Assembly: GCA_001786395.1 (NCBI GenBank)
Contig: MFWN01000008.1
Location: 1-5,051 of the forward strand
Length of the DNA stretch: 5,051 nucleotides
Direction of reading: 5' to 3'
Source of the DNA: Candidatus Pacearchaeota archaeon RBG_13_36_9
GTDB taxonomy: Archaea > Nanobdellota > Nanobdellia > Pacearchaeales > GW2011-AR1
This document shows positions 1-5,051 of this stretch, piece by piece. The position numbers and the translations under genes were made by a program. The first letter of the stretch is position 1, and every line of letters begins with the position of its first letter. The notes under the pieces are model-generated. The model saw only the letters and a list, made by a program, of their open reading frames with translations, was not told where the DNA came from and did no database searches.

Positions 1-22
1 CCAGCTCTTTTTTTGTTATCAT
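1..22 (-). CDS. Possible 5' end of next leftward gene (partial)
   Basis: Reading leftward from an ATG at 22-20, the frame stays open to the window edge and begins M-I-T-K-K-E-L. The only upstream in-frame room is four codons before a TAA at 37-35, so this ATG is the only ATG available to the frame. There is no clear Shine-Dalgarno sequence. With seven codons visible no function can be given. The call rests on position: all other genes run leftward, and a TATA-like box and a repeat array lie just upstream. It could equally be a chance ATG. Confidence 0.35.
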
Positions 23-118
23 TTCATTAGTGCGTTAATGAATTACGTTAACGTATTACTTAAACGAATTTCGTTAACGAATTTGTTAAAGATTACTTCA
101 ACGTTAATCATTAATGCA
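21..118. repeat. Degenerate 13-bp tandem repeat array with GTTAA cores
   Basis: Five head-to-tail units occupy 42-54, 55-67, 68-80, 81-91 and 92-104, with consensus ATTACGTTAACGA. The differences from consensus are 1, 2, 1, a two-base shortening plus one change, and 3. Looser relatives flank the array at 21-33 and about 105-117. The core CGTTAACG makes perfect 12-bp palindromes at 44-55 and 70-81. GTTAA occurs at 34, 47, 73, 85 and 103. The outer edges 31-48 and 101-118 also form an imperfect inverted repeat (15 of 18 positions). The array lies between the end of thpR and a possible leftward start codon. It resembles operator or iteron arrays in form, but its function is unknown. Confidence 0.75.
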
Positions 119-124
119 TAATAG

Positions 125-132
125 TTTATAAA
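125..132 (-). promoter_or_regulatory. TATA-like box downstream of thpR
   Basis: TTTATAAA is a strong match to an archaeal TATA box. Read leftward, initiation about 26 bases downstream would fall near position 102. That would leave a leader of about 80 bases containing the 13-bp repeats before the possible ATG at 22. The octamer is self-complementary, so direction is inferred only from the orientation of neighbouring genes. In such AT-rich DNA a chance match is quite possible. Confidence 0.35.
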
Positions 133-162
133 GTTATTGCCTTAACTTTTTTTCAATCCTTT

Positions 163-717
163 CTATTCTTCTAATCCATAGCTCTCAAGGTCTTCATAAA
201 CCGGCCCTTCTGGATGGAGCGTAGATTTTTTGAGGAAAAATTTATCAACATTAAATCTTAGCTCTTTGGGTTTGATGTGTTTCAGATATTCTATAAGCGC
301 TTTTTTATCTCCCACGCTTTTAACTCTAGCAAGAGTTATATGCCCCATAAATCTGAACTCTGGGGGGAAAATGTCTTTCAGTGCCCCATCTATCTGCTTC
401 TGCAAGTTATACGCCCCAATTAACTCCACCCAAATAACCCTCACATATCCTTTATAATTGCTGGGAAATGCCCCCACTCTCCCAAGCCCGACTCCAAAAG
501 GAGAAAACTTTATCTCTCTCAATCTTTTTTTAACTTCTCCAACTTTTTCCTCGCTTATCTCTCCTAAAAACTTCAAAGTTAAATGCAAAGTTTCAATGTC
601 TGTAAATTTTCCAGTGAATAAGTTCTGTTTTTTAATCTGATTTTGAATATCATGTATATGGTTCATTACCTCTCTTGGCAAGTCCAAGGCAGCAAAACAT
701 CTGATTCCTTCTTCCAT
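163..717 (-). CDS. thpR: RNA 2',3'-cyclic phosphodiesterase (ThpR/LigT, 2H family)
   Basis: This is a soluble 2H phosphoesterase; the family opens 2',3'-cyclic phosphates on RNA ends (and ligates tRNA halves through 2'-5' bonds in vitro), so it likely acts in cytoplasmic RNA end processing. Counting from the upstream ATG at 732, both catalytic HxTx motifs are present, H50-L-T52-L and H131-I-T133-L. The family's C-terminal signature is also there, a K-S-T-L followed by G-P-V-Y-E near 169-180. Length is normal for the family (about 184-189 residues). I prefer the ATG at 717 over the one at 732. The family usually starts just before the R-C-F-A-A-L-D-L strand, GAGG at 730-727 lies nine bases upstream, and the GH3 stop then sits one base away. 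The 732 start would overlap the GH3 gene by 14 bases. It is the last gene of the three-gene operon. Confidence 0.92.
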   Translation of the reverse strand: MEEGIRCFAALDLPREVMNHIHDIQNQIKKQNLFTGKFTDIETLHLTLKFLGEISEEKVGEVKKRLREIKFSPFGVGLGRVGAFPSNYKGYVRVIWVELIGAYNLQKQIDGALKDIFPPEFRFMGHITLARVKSVGDKKALIEYLKHIKPKELRFNVDKFFLKKSTLHPEGPVYEDLESYGLEE

Positions 718-718
718 C

Positions 719-1780
719 CTAAACTGCCTCATGACCTTTTAATTTCAAAATCTTTTTAACACTTTCGTTGATTTTCTCTTCTTCAATTTTTCCATTTTCA
801 ACATCCTGCTCCAGTTGCAGGATAAGCTTGTAAGCAGATTTTTTATCCAGGCTAAAATCTAAAATCAAATTCTCTCCTGAATTTATTAAATCACAATACA
901 TTTTTCTTTTGCTGAATATATAAAAGTTCTTTAATCCTTGCATATTGACTTCATCGCTTATAACCAAAACATCCCCAGGAATAGTTTCAATAACCTCCCT
1001 AGAAACACTCGAGGGCTTTCCATTGGAATTAATCTCTCCCTCAACCACCTGATGCCCGACCATTATCCCTGTTATTTTATTTTCAACACAATATTCAAAC
1101 AGCTCCAAATCCTCTTTTACTATTTTCTGCTCATCTTTTTCAAGATGAAGATTTTTAATCATTCCTTTTCCAGGATAGTGCTTGCAAACTCCAAAAACAC
1201 TGCCTTGCAACCCTTCAATATATCTTTTCAATTTGCCTTTTATTTCCTCTTTATCTCCAGAAAATGCTCTCCCCCCATAAATTTCATCCTCCAATTCAGA
1301 TACCGGCGCAAAATTCATGTTAAAACCCATTTCTTTTAACAACTTTCCGTGTTCCTTGCCTGCCTGAAAAGCTTCTTCCTCACCTTCAATATCTTCATTT
1401 TTAGGAAATTGCTTAAACTTAACAAAAGGATTCCACGCCCCTTCCAGGTCTGTCGAGACTAACAATTTAATCCTGGAGCTATTTTGATATTTTGAAATAA
1501 GTTCTGAATAATCCCCTTCACTTTCCTGCCTATCTAAGAAAACCCCCCCAACGTTCAAATCAGTAAGCTGTAAATTCTCTTTAGAATCACCCCTGACCAT
1601 TATCATTTGCGCAATTTTCTGCCTTAAAGTCAGAGAGCTAAGTTGTACTGTATTGTTTTCCATGATTATATTGTCTGTATTTTCCTTATCTATCCTATAT
1701 CCAAAAATCAAGTTATTTAACATAAGTACTCCTCCCACTAAAATTATTGCCACTATTCCAACCACCAGTTTTTTGTTCAT
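719..1780 (-). CDS. Membrane-anchored GH3-family (NagZ-like) glycoside hydrolase
   Basis: The 353-residue protein has a hydrophobic segment at about 5-26, with few charges apart from the N-terminal lysines. This suggests a signal anchor with the enzyme outside the membrane. The rest follows the GH3 N-terminal TIM barrel of NagZ-type beta-N-acetylhexosaminidases: D111-L-E-G, N156-F-A-P-V, R171-A-F, K200-H-Y-P-G-K-G, I-M-V-G-H near 239-243, and S275-D276 with D276 aligning to the catalytic nucleophile. Two departures are visible. The Asp-x-His general acid/base dyad of NagZ reads N210-L-H212, and the E-G-G-R substrate loop reads E-G-A-W. The enzyme may therefore be weak, altered in specificity or non-catalytic. 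Known NagZ enzymes cleave N-acetylglucosamine from peptidoglycan fragments; if the host is an archaeon the substrate must differ, perhaps surface glycans (inference). The start at 1780 is one base from the upstream stop, so translation is probably coupled. Confidence 0.82.
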   Translation of the reverse strand: MNKKLVVGIVAIILVGGVLMLNNLIFGYRIDKENTDNIIMENNTVQLSSLTLRQKIAQMIMVRGDSKENLQLTDLNVGGVFLDRQESEGDYSELISKYQNSSRIKLLVSTDLEGAWNPFVKFKQFPKNEDIEGEEEAFQAGKEHGKLLKEMGFNMNFAPVSELEDEIYGGRAFSGDKEEIKGKLKRYIEGLQGSVFGVCKHYPGKGMIKNLHLEKDEQKIVKEDLELFEYCVENKITGIMVGHQVVEGEINSNGKPSSVSREVIETIPGDVLVISDEVNMQGLKNFYIFSKRKMYCDLINSGENLILDFSLDKKSAYKLILQLEQDVENGKIEEEKINESVKKILKLKGHEAV

Positions 1781-1781
1781 C

Positions 1782-2570
1782 CTATATCAGTTCTGCCAGT
1801 ATTTTCGCCCCTAATTTAACAGTTTTACCATCATCTTTATCCGGATTTATCTCAACAATATCTGCTCCCCTAAAATTCTTTAATAAAGCCAGCCTCTGCA
1901 AAAAATAAATAAGCTCCCTAGAAGACAGTCCTCCAGGCTCCAGGTATCCTGTTCCAGGAGCAAAAGCAGGATCAACCGAATCTATATCAATGCTTATATA
2001 AAAGGCTTCTGAATTTCTTGCCCTTTCCATTAGAATATCGCATATCTCCTGCCGATTTTCCTGCAGCTCTTTCATTCCAAAAACCTGTATTTTATTCTTG
2101 TCTATAAATTCTCTTTCCTCCTGGTGTAGGTTCCTGGCAGCAACAATAATCACATTTCCAGCAGGAAATCCTTCCTCTATCAGCTTTCTTAGCCACTCTT
2201 CGTGTGTTGGCTCTTTTCCAGGAGTCATGCAGTCAACATGCGCGTCAAACACTATCAAAAAAGGAGATTCGAAATTTTCTCTGAATCCCCTGACTAATCC
2301 ATAAGATACAGAGTGATCGCCTCCAATAAACAAGGCCTTGTCCTGCTCAGAAAAAATTTCCCTGCTGTTCTCGTAAATAAGCTCGTTTGCCTCTTCAACG
2401 TTGTTGTTATCCACATGAATCTCTTCCAGGCTAAACAACTTTTTATCAATAATCTTCCCTTTTTCATTGCTGTAAATCTCCCCTAAACTCTCCAGTATCT
2501 TTAGTGGACCAAGTTCGCATCCCTTGGTCCTTCCCATTGCACTAATGCCCTTAACTCTTATAATTTGCAT
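1782..2570 (-). CDS. Arginase/agmatinase-family (ureohydrolase) enzyme
   Basis: This complete 262-residue protein belongs to the binuclear-manganese ureohydrolase superfamily, which hydrolyses guanidino or formimino groups (arginine, agmatine, formiminoglutamate). All metal ligands are present: H86 in G-G-D-H-S, D109, H111 and D113 in D-A-H-V-D, and D195 and D197 in S-I-D-I-D-S-V-D-P. The C-terminal E-I-N-P and D-D-G-K-T near 240-250 also match the family. Length is slightly below the usual 290-310, and the N-terminus is short. The substrate cannot be fixed: after D-A-H-V-D-C the loop reads P-G-K-E-P-T-H-E-E-W, which I do not recognise as the arginase substrate loop. A role in arginine or polyamine metabolism is likely but inferred. 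It is the first gene of the operon, preceded by a TATA-like box and no Shine-Dalgarno sequence, so probably leaderless. Confidence 0.9.
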   Translation of the reverse strand: MQIIRVKGISAMGRTKGCELGPLKILESLGEIYSNEKGKIIDKKLFSLEEIHVDNNNVEEANELIYENSREIFSEQDKALFIGGDHSVSYGLVRGFRENFESPFLIVFDAHVDCMTPGKEPTHEEWLRKLIEEGFPAGNVIIVAARNLHQEEREFIDKNKIQVFGMKELQENRQEICDILMERARNSEAFYISIDIDSVDPAFAPGTGYLEPGGLSSRELIYFLQRLALLKNFRGADIVEINPDKDDGKTVKLGAKILAELI

Positions 2571-2590
2571 ATGTAAAAGGAATAAAATGC

Positions 2591-2600
2591 GTTTAAATAG
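2591..2600 (-). promoter_or_regulatory. Archaeal-type TATA box for the three-gene operon
   Basis: On the minus strand the octamer TATTTAAA (2599-2592) lies 22-29 bases upstream of the A of the ATG at 2570. An archaeal TATA box sits about 26 bases before the transcript start, so initiation is predicted at or within a base or two of the start codon. No ribosome-binding sequence precedes this ATG, which agrees with a leaderless mRNA. Confidence 0.6.
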
Positions 2601-2807
2601 GTTACCTTAAAAGAAAAAGTCTAATTAAACTTATATCTTCGTCCATAGTCCAGAAGATACTCTGCTATTCTTGAATTGATAGAAATTTTGATATAGACTA
2701 ATAGAGGATTAGCAAAAAGAACCAAGAAAATAAGCTATTATCCCTGCAGCCCATTAAAAAATAGCATCCCCAACGCTCCCTCATGTTAAAGATTATTAGA
2801 AGCATCC

Positions 2808-2852
2808 AAAAAAATCAGTAGAAATTTTATCTTGACAAATGTCAGATAAAAT
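2808..2852 (-). terminator. Hairpin plus T-tract after the M16 peptidase gene
   Basis: Fourteen bases after the M16 stop codon there is an inverted repeat. ATTTTATC at 2824-2831 pairs with 2845-2852, and TGAC at 2833-2836 pairs with 2841-2844, with one bulged T and a four-base loop. In the direction of transcription it is followed, about ten bases on, by seven consecutive T residues (2814-2808). Archaeal termination needs mainly the T-tract; the hairpin may also protect the mRNA 3' end. Confidence 0.65.
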
Positions 2853-2866
2853 CATAGTTTAATTTT

Positions 2867-4060
2867 TTATTCAGGCACTAAAGCCATAAAACTATAATTT
2901 TTTAATTTAGCCAGCTTTTTAACATCTTCCAGCTTCAAAGCATTAATTCTTTCCTCATATTTGTAAAATTCTTCTGCATTTCCTGCGTTCTCTTCTGTAA
3001 TTAAAGCAGCTAAAACCTCTTCACTTTCCTCGCTTCCAACCTCTCTCAACCCAATTAACTGCTCTTTTGCCTCGCTCAGCTCCCTCTGTTCCAAGATCTG
3101 AAGCTTTTTTATCTCTTTTAAAATCAATTCTTTTACCTTCAGAATATTTCCCTTGGTTGTTCCAACATAAATCATCTGATATCCATAATTTTTATCCTGC
3201 TGCAACAGTCCCTTAATAGCATAAGCTAGTCCCCTCTTTTCTCTTATCTCCTGGAAAAGCCTTGAAGACATTCCCTCGTTTAAGATAGCATCAACAACTT
3301 CAGCAGAATACCTATTCTTCTCCAGCAAGGAAGGCACATGATAAGCAAAAACAAGGTTCGCCTGGTCCAATCCTTTCCTTTTTTCTATAAGCTCCCCGTT
3401 TGTTTTTTCAGGAAGAAACTGACTGATTTGTTTATCTTTCTTTGGAAAAAGTCTTCTGCCTATTTCGCAGATTTCCTCAAATTCGCAATTGCCCAGTATA
3501 GTAAGCATCATATTATTTGTAGAATAATCTCTATAAACATCCAATACATCCTCTCTTTTCATTTTGTTCATTGTCTCCTCTGTTCCAGAAATATTCATAC
3601 CAAATGGATTTTTATAGAGAAGGGATTTTACTTTCTTTATAACATAAAACTGCGGATTATCCTTATACATCTTTATTTCTTCCAATATTACTTTTCTCTC
3701 TTTCTCCAGCTCTTCCTTATCAAATAAAGGATTTAATGCCAAATCTGTAGCAACATCAATTCCAAGTTCAAAATACCTGCTAGGCAGTTTATTCCAAAAA
3801 CAAGTAACTTCCTCAGAAGTAAATGCATTCAAAACCCCGCCTTTTTTCTCAATTTCTTCGCTGATTTGTTTCTGGCTTCTGTTTTTTGTCCCCTTGAAAA
3901 CCAGGTGCTCTATAAAGTGAGAAACCCCCTTTAAATTAGCGGGCTCGTACTCCGAGCCAAACTTCATAGTCACCGAGCTAGTAACAACAGGAAGTTTCCT
4001 TTTCTCAAATAAGACAGTAAGCCCACTGTCCATTTTTTTTCTGTAAAACTCTTGTTTCAT
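2867..4060 (-). CDS. M16B-family zinc peptidase (processing-peptidase/insulinase type)
   Basis: This is a complete 397-residue single-unit M16 metallopeptidase, close to the usual 400-430 residues of bacterial and archaeal M16B proteins. The inverted zinc motif H48-F-I-E51-H52 is intact, with E51 as the catalytic base. The third zinc ligand is E127 or E128 in V-I-L-E-E-I-K-M-Y, about 75 residues on as the family requires. The C-terminal half carries the conserved M-S-S-R-L-F-Q-E-I-R-E-K-R-G-L-A-Y-A stretch (about 265-283), whose Arg and Tyr contact substrate in related enzymes. No signal peptide or membrane segment is seen, so it is probably cytoplasmic. It is active-type rather than a degenerate partner; M16B enzymes work as homodimers or with an inactive partner, and no partner lies in this window. 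It probably degrades or processes peptides. It has its own promoter and no Shine-Dalgarno sequence. Confidence 0.92.
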   Translation of the reverse strand: MKQEFYRKKMDSGLTVLFEKRKLPVVTSSVTMKFGSEYEPANLKGVSHFIEHLVFKGTKNRSQKQISEEIEKKGGVLNAFTSEEVTCFWNKLPSRYFELGIDVATDLALNPLFDKEELEKERKVILEEIKMYKDNPQFYVIKKVKSLLYKNPFGMNISGTEETMNKMKREDVLDVYRDYSTNNMMLTILGNCEFEEICEIGRRLFPKKDKQISQFLPEKTNGELIEKRKGLDQANLVFAYHVPSLLEKNRYSAEVVDAILNEGMSSRLFQEIREKRGLAYAIKGLLQQDKNYGYQMIYVGTTKGNILKVKELILKEIKKLQILEQRELSEAKEQLIGLREVGSEESEEVLAALITEENAGNAEEFYKYEERINALKLEDVKKLAKLKNYSFMALVPE

Positions 4061-4068
4061 AAATTAAG

Positions 4069-4080
4069 TAAAAGAAAAAC
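4069..4080 (-). terminator. T-rich tract after the lyase-like gene
   Basis: Just after the stop codon of the lyase-like gene the transcribed strand reads five T, a C, then four T (4079-4070). T-rich runs of this kind are enough for termination in archaea, and no hairpin is evident. The run lies between the M16 TATA box and its start codon, so it may be only AT-rich spacer. Confidence 0.35.
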
Positions 4081-4082
4081 AC

Positions 4083-4090
4083 TTAATAAA
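4083..4090 (-). promoter_or_regulatory. TATA box for the M16 gene, overlapping an upstream stop
   Basis: TTTATTAA lies 23-30 bases before the A of the M16 ATG at 4060, the spacing expected for leaderless archaeal transcription. Its last three bases (4085-4083) are the TAA stop codon of the lyase-like gene. No Shine-Dalgarno motif lies between it and the ATG. Confidence 0.55.
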
Positions 4091-5051
4091 TCTTTGTCAA
4101 GAAATCCTTTAGCAAGTCCAAAATCTTTGAAAAAATTGATTCAGATAATGGAGAATGTGTTCCAAGGCTTTCTTGAGCTGCCAAAGAAGTTCCTGAAAAA
4201 TTGCTCGTGACCATAACATCCTTAAATAACTGAACCTGTCCATAGGGTTCTATCGGACTGCCATAACACCCTATACCCCATACAAAAAAAGGTGTTCCGC
4301 TTTGTGTTGCTGTTGGGATGTCGTTCCTTTCAAACTTCTTTATACCATCAATCCAGACAACAACAGTTCCATCCTCATTCTTAAAACCACTGCCCTGTTC
4401 ATAAAGGACAACAAATTCGATCCATTGATCTTTTGGCAAATCTTCCAGGGTTGTTACAGTCCACCGATGGACTTTAGCATCGGTATAATAATAGTCATCT
4501 AATACCGCATTTAAGTGATTTCCCTCAAAAACAAGTCTAAATTGAGGATTGTTTCCAACACCCCCTGTATAAACACTTTCCTCTCCACAAATTTGCCAGA
4601 TTAATCTCCAGCTCGCAATAACAGTATTATTAGGGAACCATACATCAAAATGATAGTATGCTCTTTTATCAGAAACATAAGGTTCTACATTATAGTTGGG
4701 TTTAGCACCCTTATTATTAAACTCTCTGCCCTGCAGCTCGTACAGTTTGACATGCTTGTCACTATTACTATAATTGGGATCATCAAAAGACATATAAAGT
4801 GCTGCACGAGAAGAATTTGTTGGATCAGGAGCCAGCCACATATTCCCCCCATAAATTGCTGCATTAACCCAACCCCACTGCCCTTTTTCCGGAAGATAAG
4901 CACAGGGCTCAGAACGTGGAAAAGTATCATAGTAATCAAAATCAGGTAGCTGTTTATAGCTAAAACTAGACTTATGGTAGATTACACCCAAATCTAAAGG
5001 ATTTAAAACACATATTCCTCCCTGACAACTCCCATTTCCTCTGCCACAACT
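4083..5051 (-). CDS. Secreted jelly-roll protein, polysaccharide-lyase-like (3' part)
   Basis: At least 322 residues are visible, and the frame stays open to the right edge. A TTG at 4991 could be taken as a start, but upstream codons continue without a stop and encode a Cys-rich stretch, so the gene very likely begins outside the window. Counting from that TTG, the pattern resembles heparin-lyase/glucuronan-lyase-like concanavalin folds. A strand Y-Y-H-F-D-V-W-F-P (112-120) leads to W-R-L-I-W-Q (128-133). P149-Q-F-R-L-V-F follows, then D188-Q-W-I-E-F-V-V and G-T-V-V-V-W-I-D-G (208-216). Family pairing is from memory of this pattern, without a search; a LamG-type carbohydrate-binding domain is the alternative. 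Several N-x-S/T sites and cysteines fit an extracellular protein. The C-terminal 20 residues form a likely amphipathic helix. It probably binds or cleaves acidic polysaccharide (inference). Confidence 0.7.
   Translation of the reverse strand, partial: SCGRGNGSCQGGICVLNPLDLGVIYHKSSFSYKQLPDFDYYDTFPRSEPCAYLPEKGQWGWVNAAIYGGNMWLAPDPTNSSRAALYMSFDDPNYSNSDKHVKLYELQGREFNNKGAKPNYNVEPYVSDKRAYYHFDVWFPNNTVIASWRLIWQICGEESVYTGGVGNNPQFRLVFEGNHLNAVLDDYYYTDAKVHRWTVTTLEDLPKDQWIEFVVLYEQGSGFKNEDGTVVVWIDGIKKFERNDIPTATQSGTPFFVWGIGCYGSPIEPYGQVQLFKDVMVTSNFSGTSLAAQESLGTHSPLSESIFSKILDLLKDFLTKIY

Larger units (their letters stand above)
2571..2866. other. Non-coding interval between M16 gene and operon
   Basis: These 296 bases hold the terminator of the M16 gene at the right end and the operon promoter at the left end. 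Between them I see a 7-bp inverted repeat (2634-2640 with 2653-2659, 12-base loop carrying two GTCCA-like words) and a 6-bp one (2734-2739 with 2760-2765, 20-base loop). Neither is strong enough to name an RNA. The only minus-strand reading frame seen is 28 codons long and not convincing. No tRNA or known small RNA is recognisable by eye. Confidence 0.6.

Noticed and set aside
21..118. CRISPR array
   Set aside because: Units are only 13 bases, degenerate and contiguous with no spacers, so it does not fit a CRISPR array.
938..1339. 133-codon plus-strand open frame
   Set aside because: Lies wholly opposite the GH3 gene, whose motifs are clear; the translated product has no recognisable domain and reflects low-GC antisense coding.
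719..1780. Pseudogene status of the GH3 gene because of changed catalytic residues
   Set aside because: The frame is intact from anchor to C-terminus and is tightly coupled to both neighbours, which favours a functional but altered protein.
2734..2765. 6-bp inverted repeat as a second terminator or small RNA
   Set aside because: A six-base AT-rich stem with a 20-base loop is expected by chance in such sequence.
2698..2784. 28-codon minus-strand frame in the intergenic interval, starting at ATG 2784
   Set aside because: Too short, with no Shine-Dalgarno or TATA support; composition (Trp, Cys, Phe rich) does not resemble the neighbours.
3338..3727. 129-codon plus-strand open frame
   Set aside because: Antisense to the well-supported M16 peptidase; its Phe/Ile-rich product is typical of antisense of Lys/Glu-rich coding DNA.
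4685..4939. 84-codon minus-strand frame and the overlapping plus-strand frame at 4650-4949
   Set aside because: Both are out-of-frame shadows of the lyase-like gene, which has recognisable jelly-roll strand patterns.

Overview
This AT-rich window carries five leftward (minus-strand) genes and possibly the first codons of a sixth. I read it as archaeal, most likely a DPANN-type lineage, with moderate confidence. Two genes that start transcription units (the M16 peptidase and the arginase-family enzyme) have no Shine-Dalgarno sequence. Each instead has a TATA-like octamer 22-30 bases upstream of its ATG, the geometry of an archaeal promoter making a leaderless mRNA. The genes inside the operon start at tight stop/start junctions instead. 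A ThpR-type RNA 2',3'-cyclic phosphodiesterase fits an archaeon, but a bacterium of low GC cannot be excluded from this sequence alone.

Layout in transcription order, right to left. (1) 5051-4083: the 3' part of a gene for a probably secreted jelly-roll, heparin-lyase-like polysaccharide lyase or binding protein. Its frame is open to the window edge and the visible N-terminal side is cysteine-rich. (2) 4060-2867: a complete M16B zinc peptidase. Its TATA box overlaps the stop codon of gene 1, and a hairpin plus T-tract follows its own stop. (3) 2866-2571: a 296-base non-coding interval holding that terminator, small inverted repeats and the next promoter. (4) 2570-163: a three-gene operon of an arginase/agmatinase-family enzyme, a membrane-anchored GH3 (NagZ-like) protein and thpR. 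The genes are one base apart, with the same TAGGATG junction used twice. (5) 162-1: an intergenic stretch with a TATA-like box and a degenerate 13-bp tandem repeat, each unit built around a GTTAA core, leading to a possible next gene whose ATG is at 22.

The three operon products (amine or guanidine hydrolysis, glycoside hydrolysis at the membrane, RNA end processing) do not form a known pathway; co-expression is supported, a shared function is not. The most notable points are the 13-bp repeat array, the altered catalytic dyad of the GH3 protein, and the Cys-rich extension of the lyase-like gene. I see no CRISPR array, tRNA, rRNA or insertion sequence.
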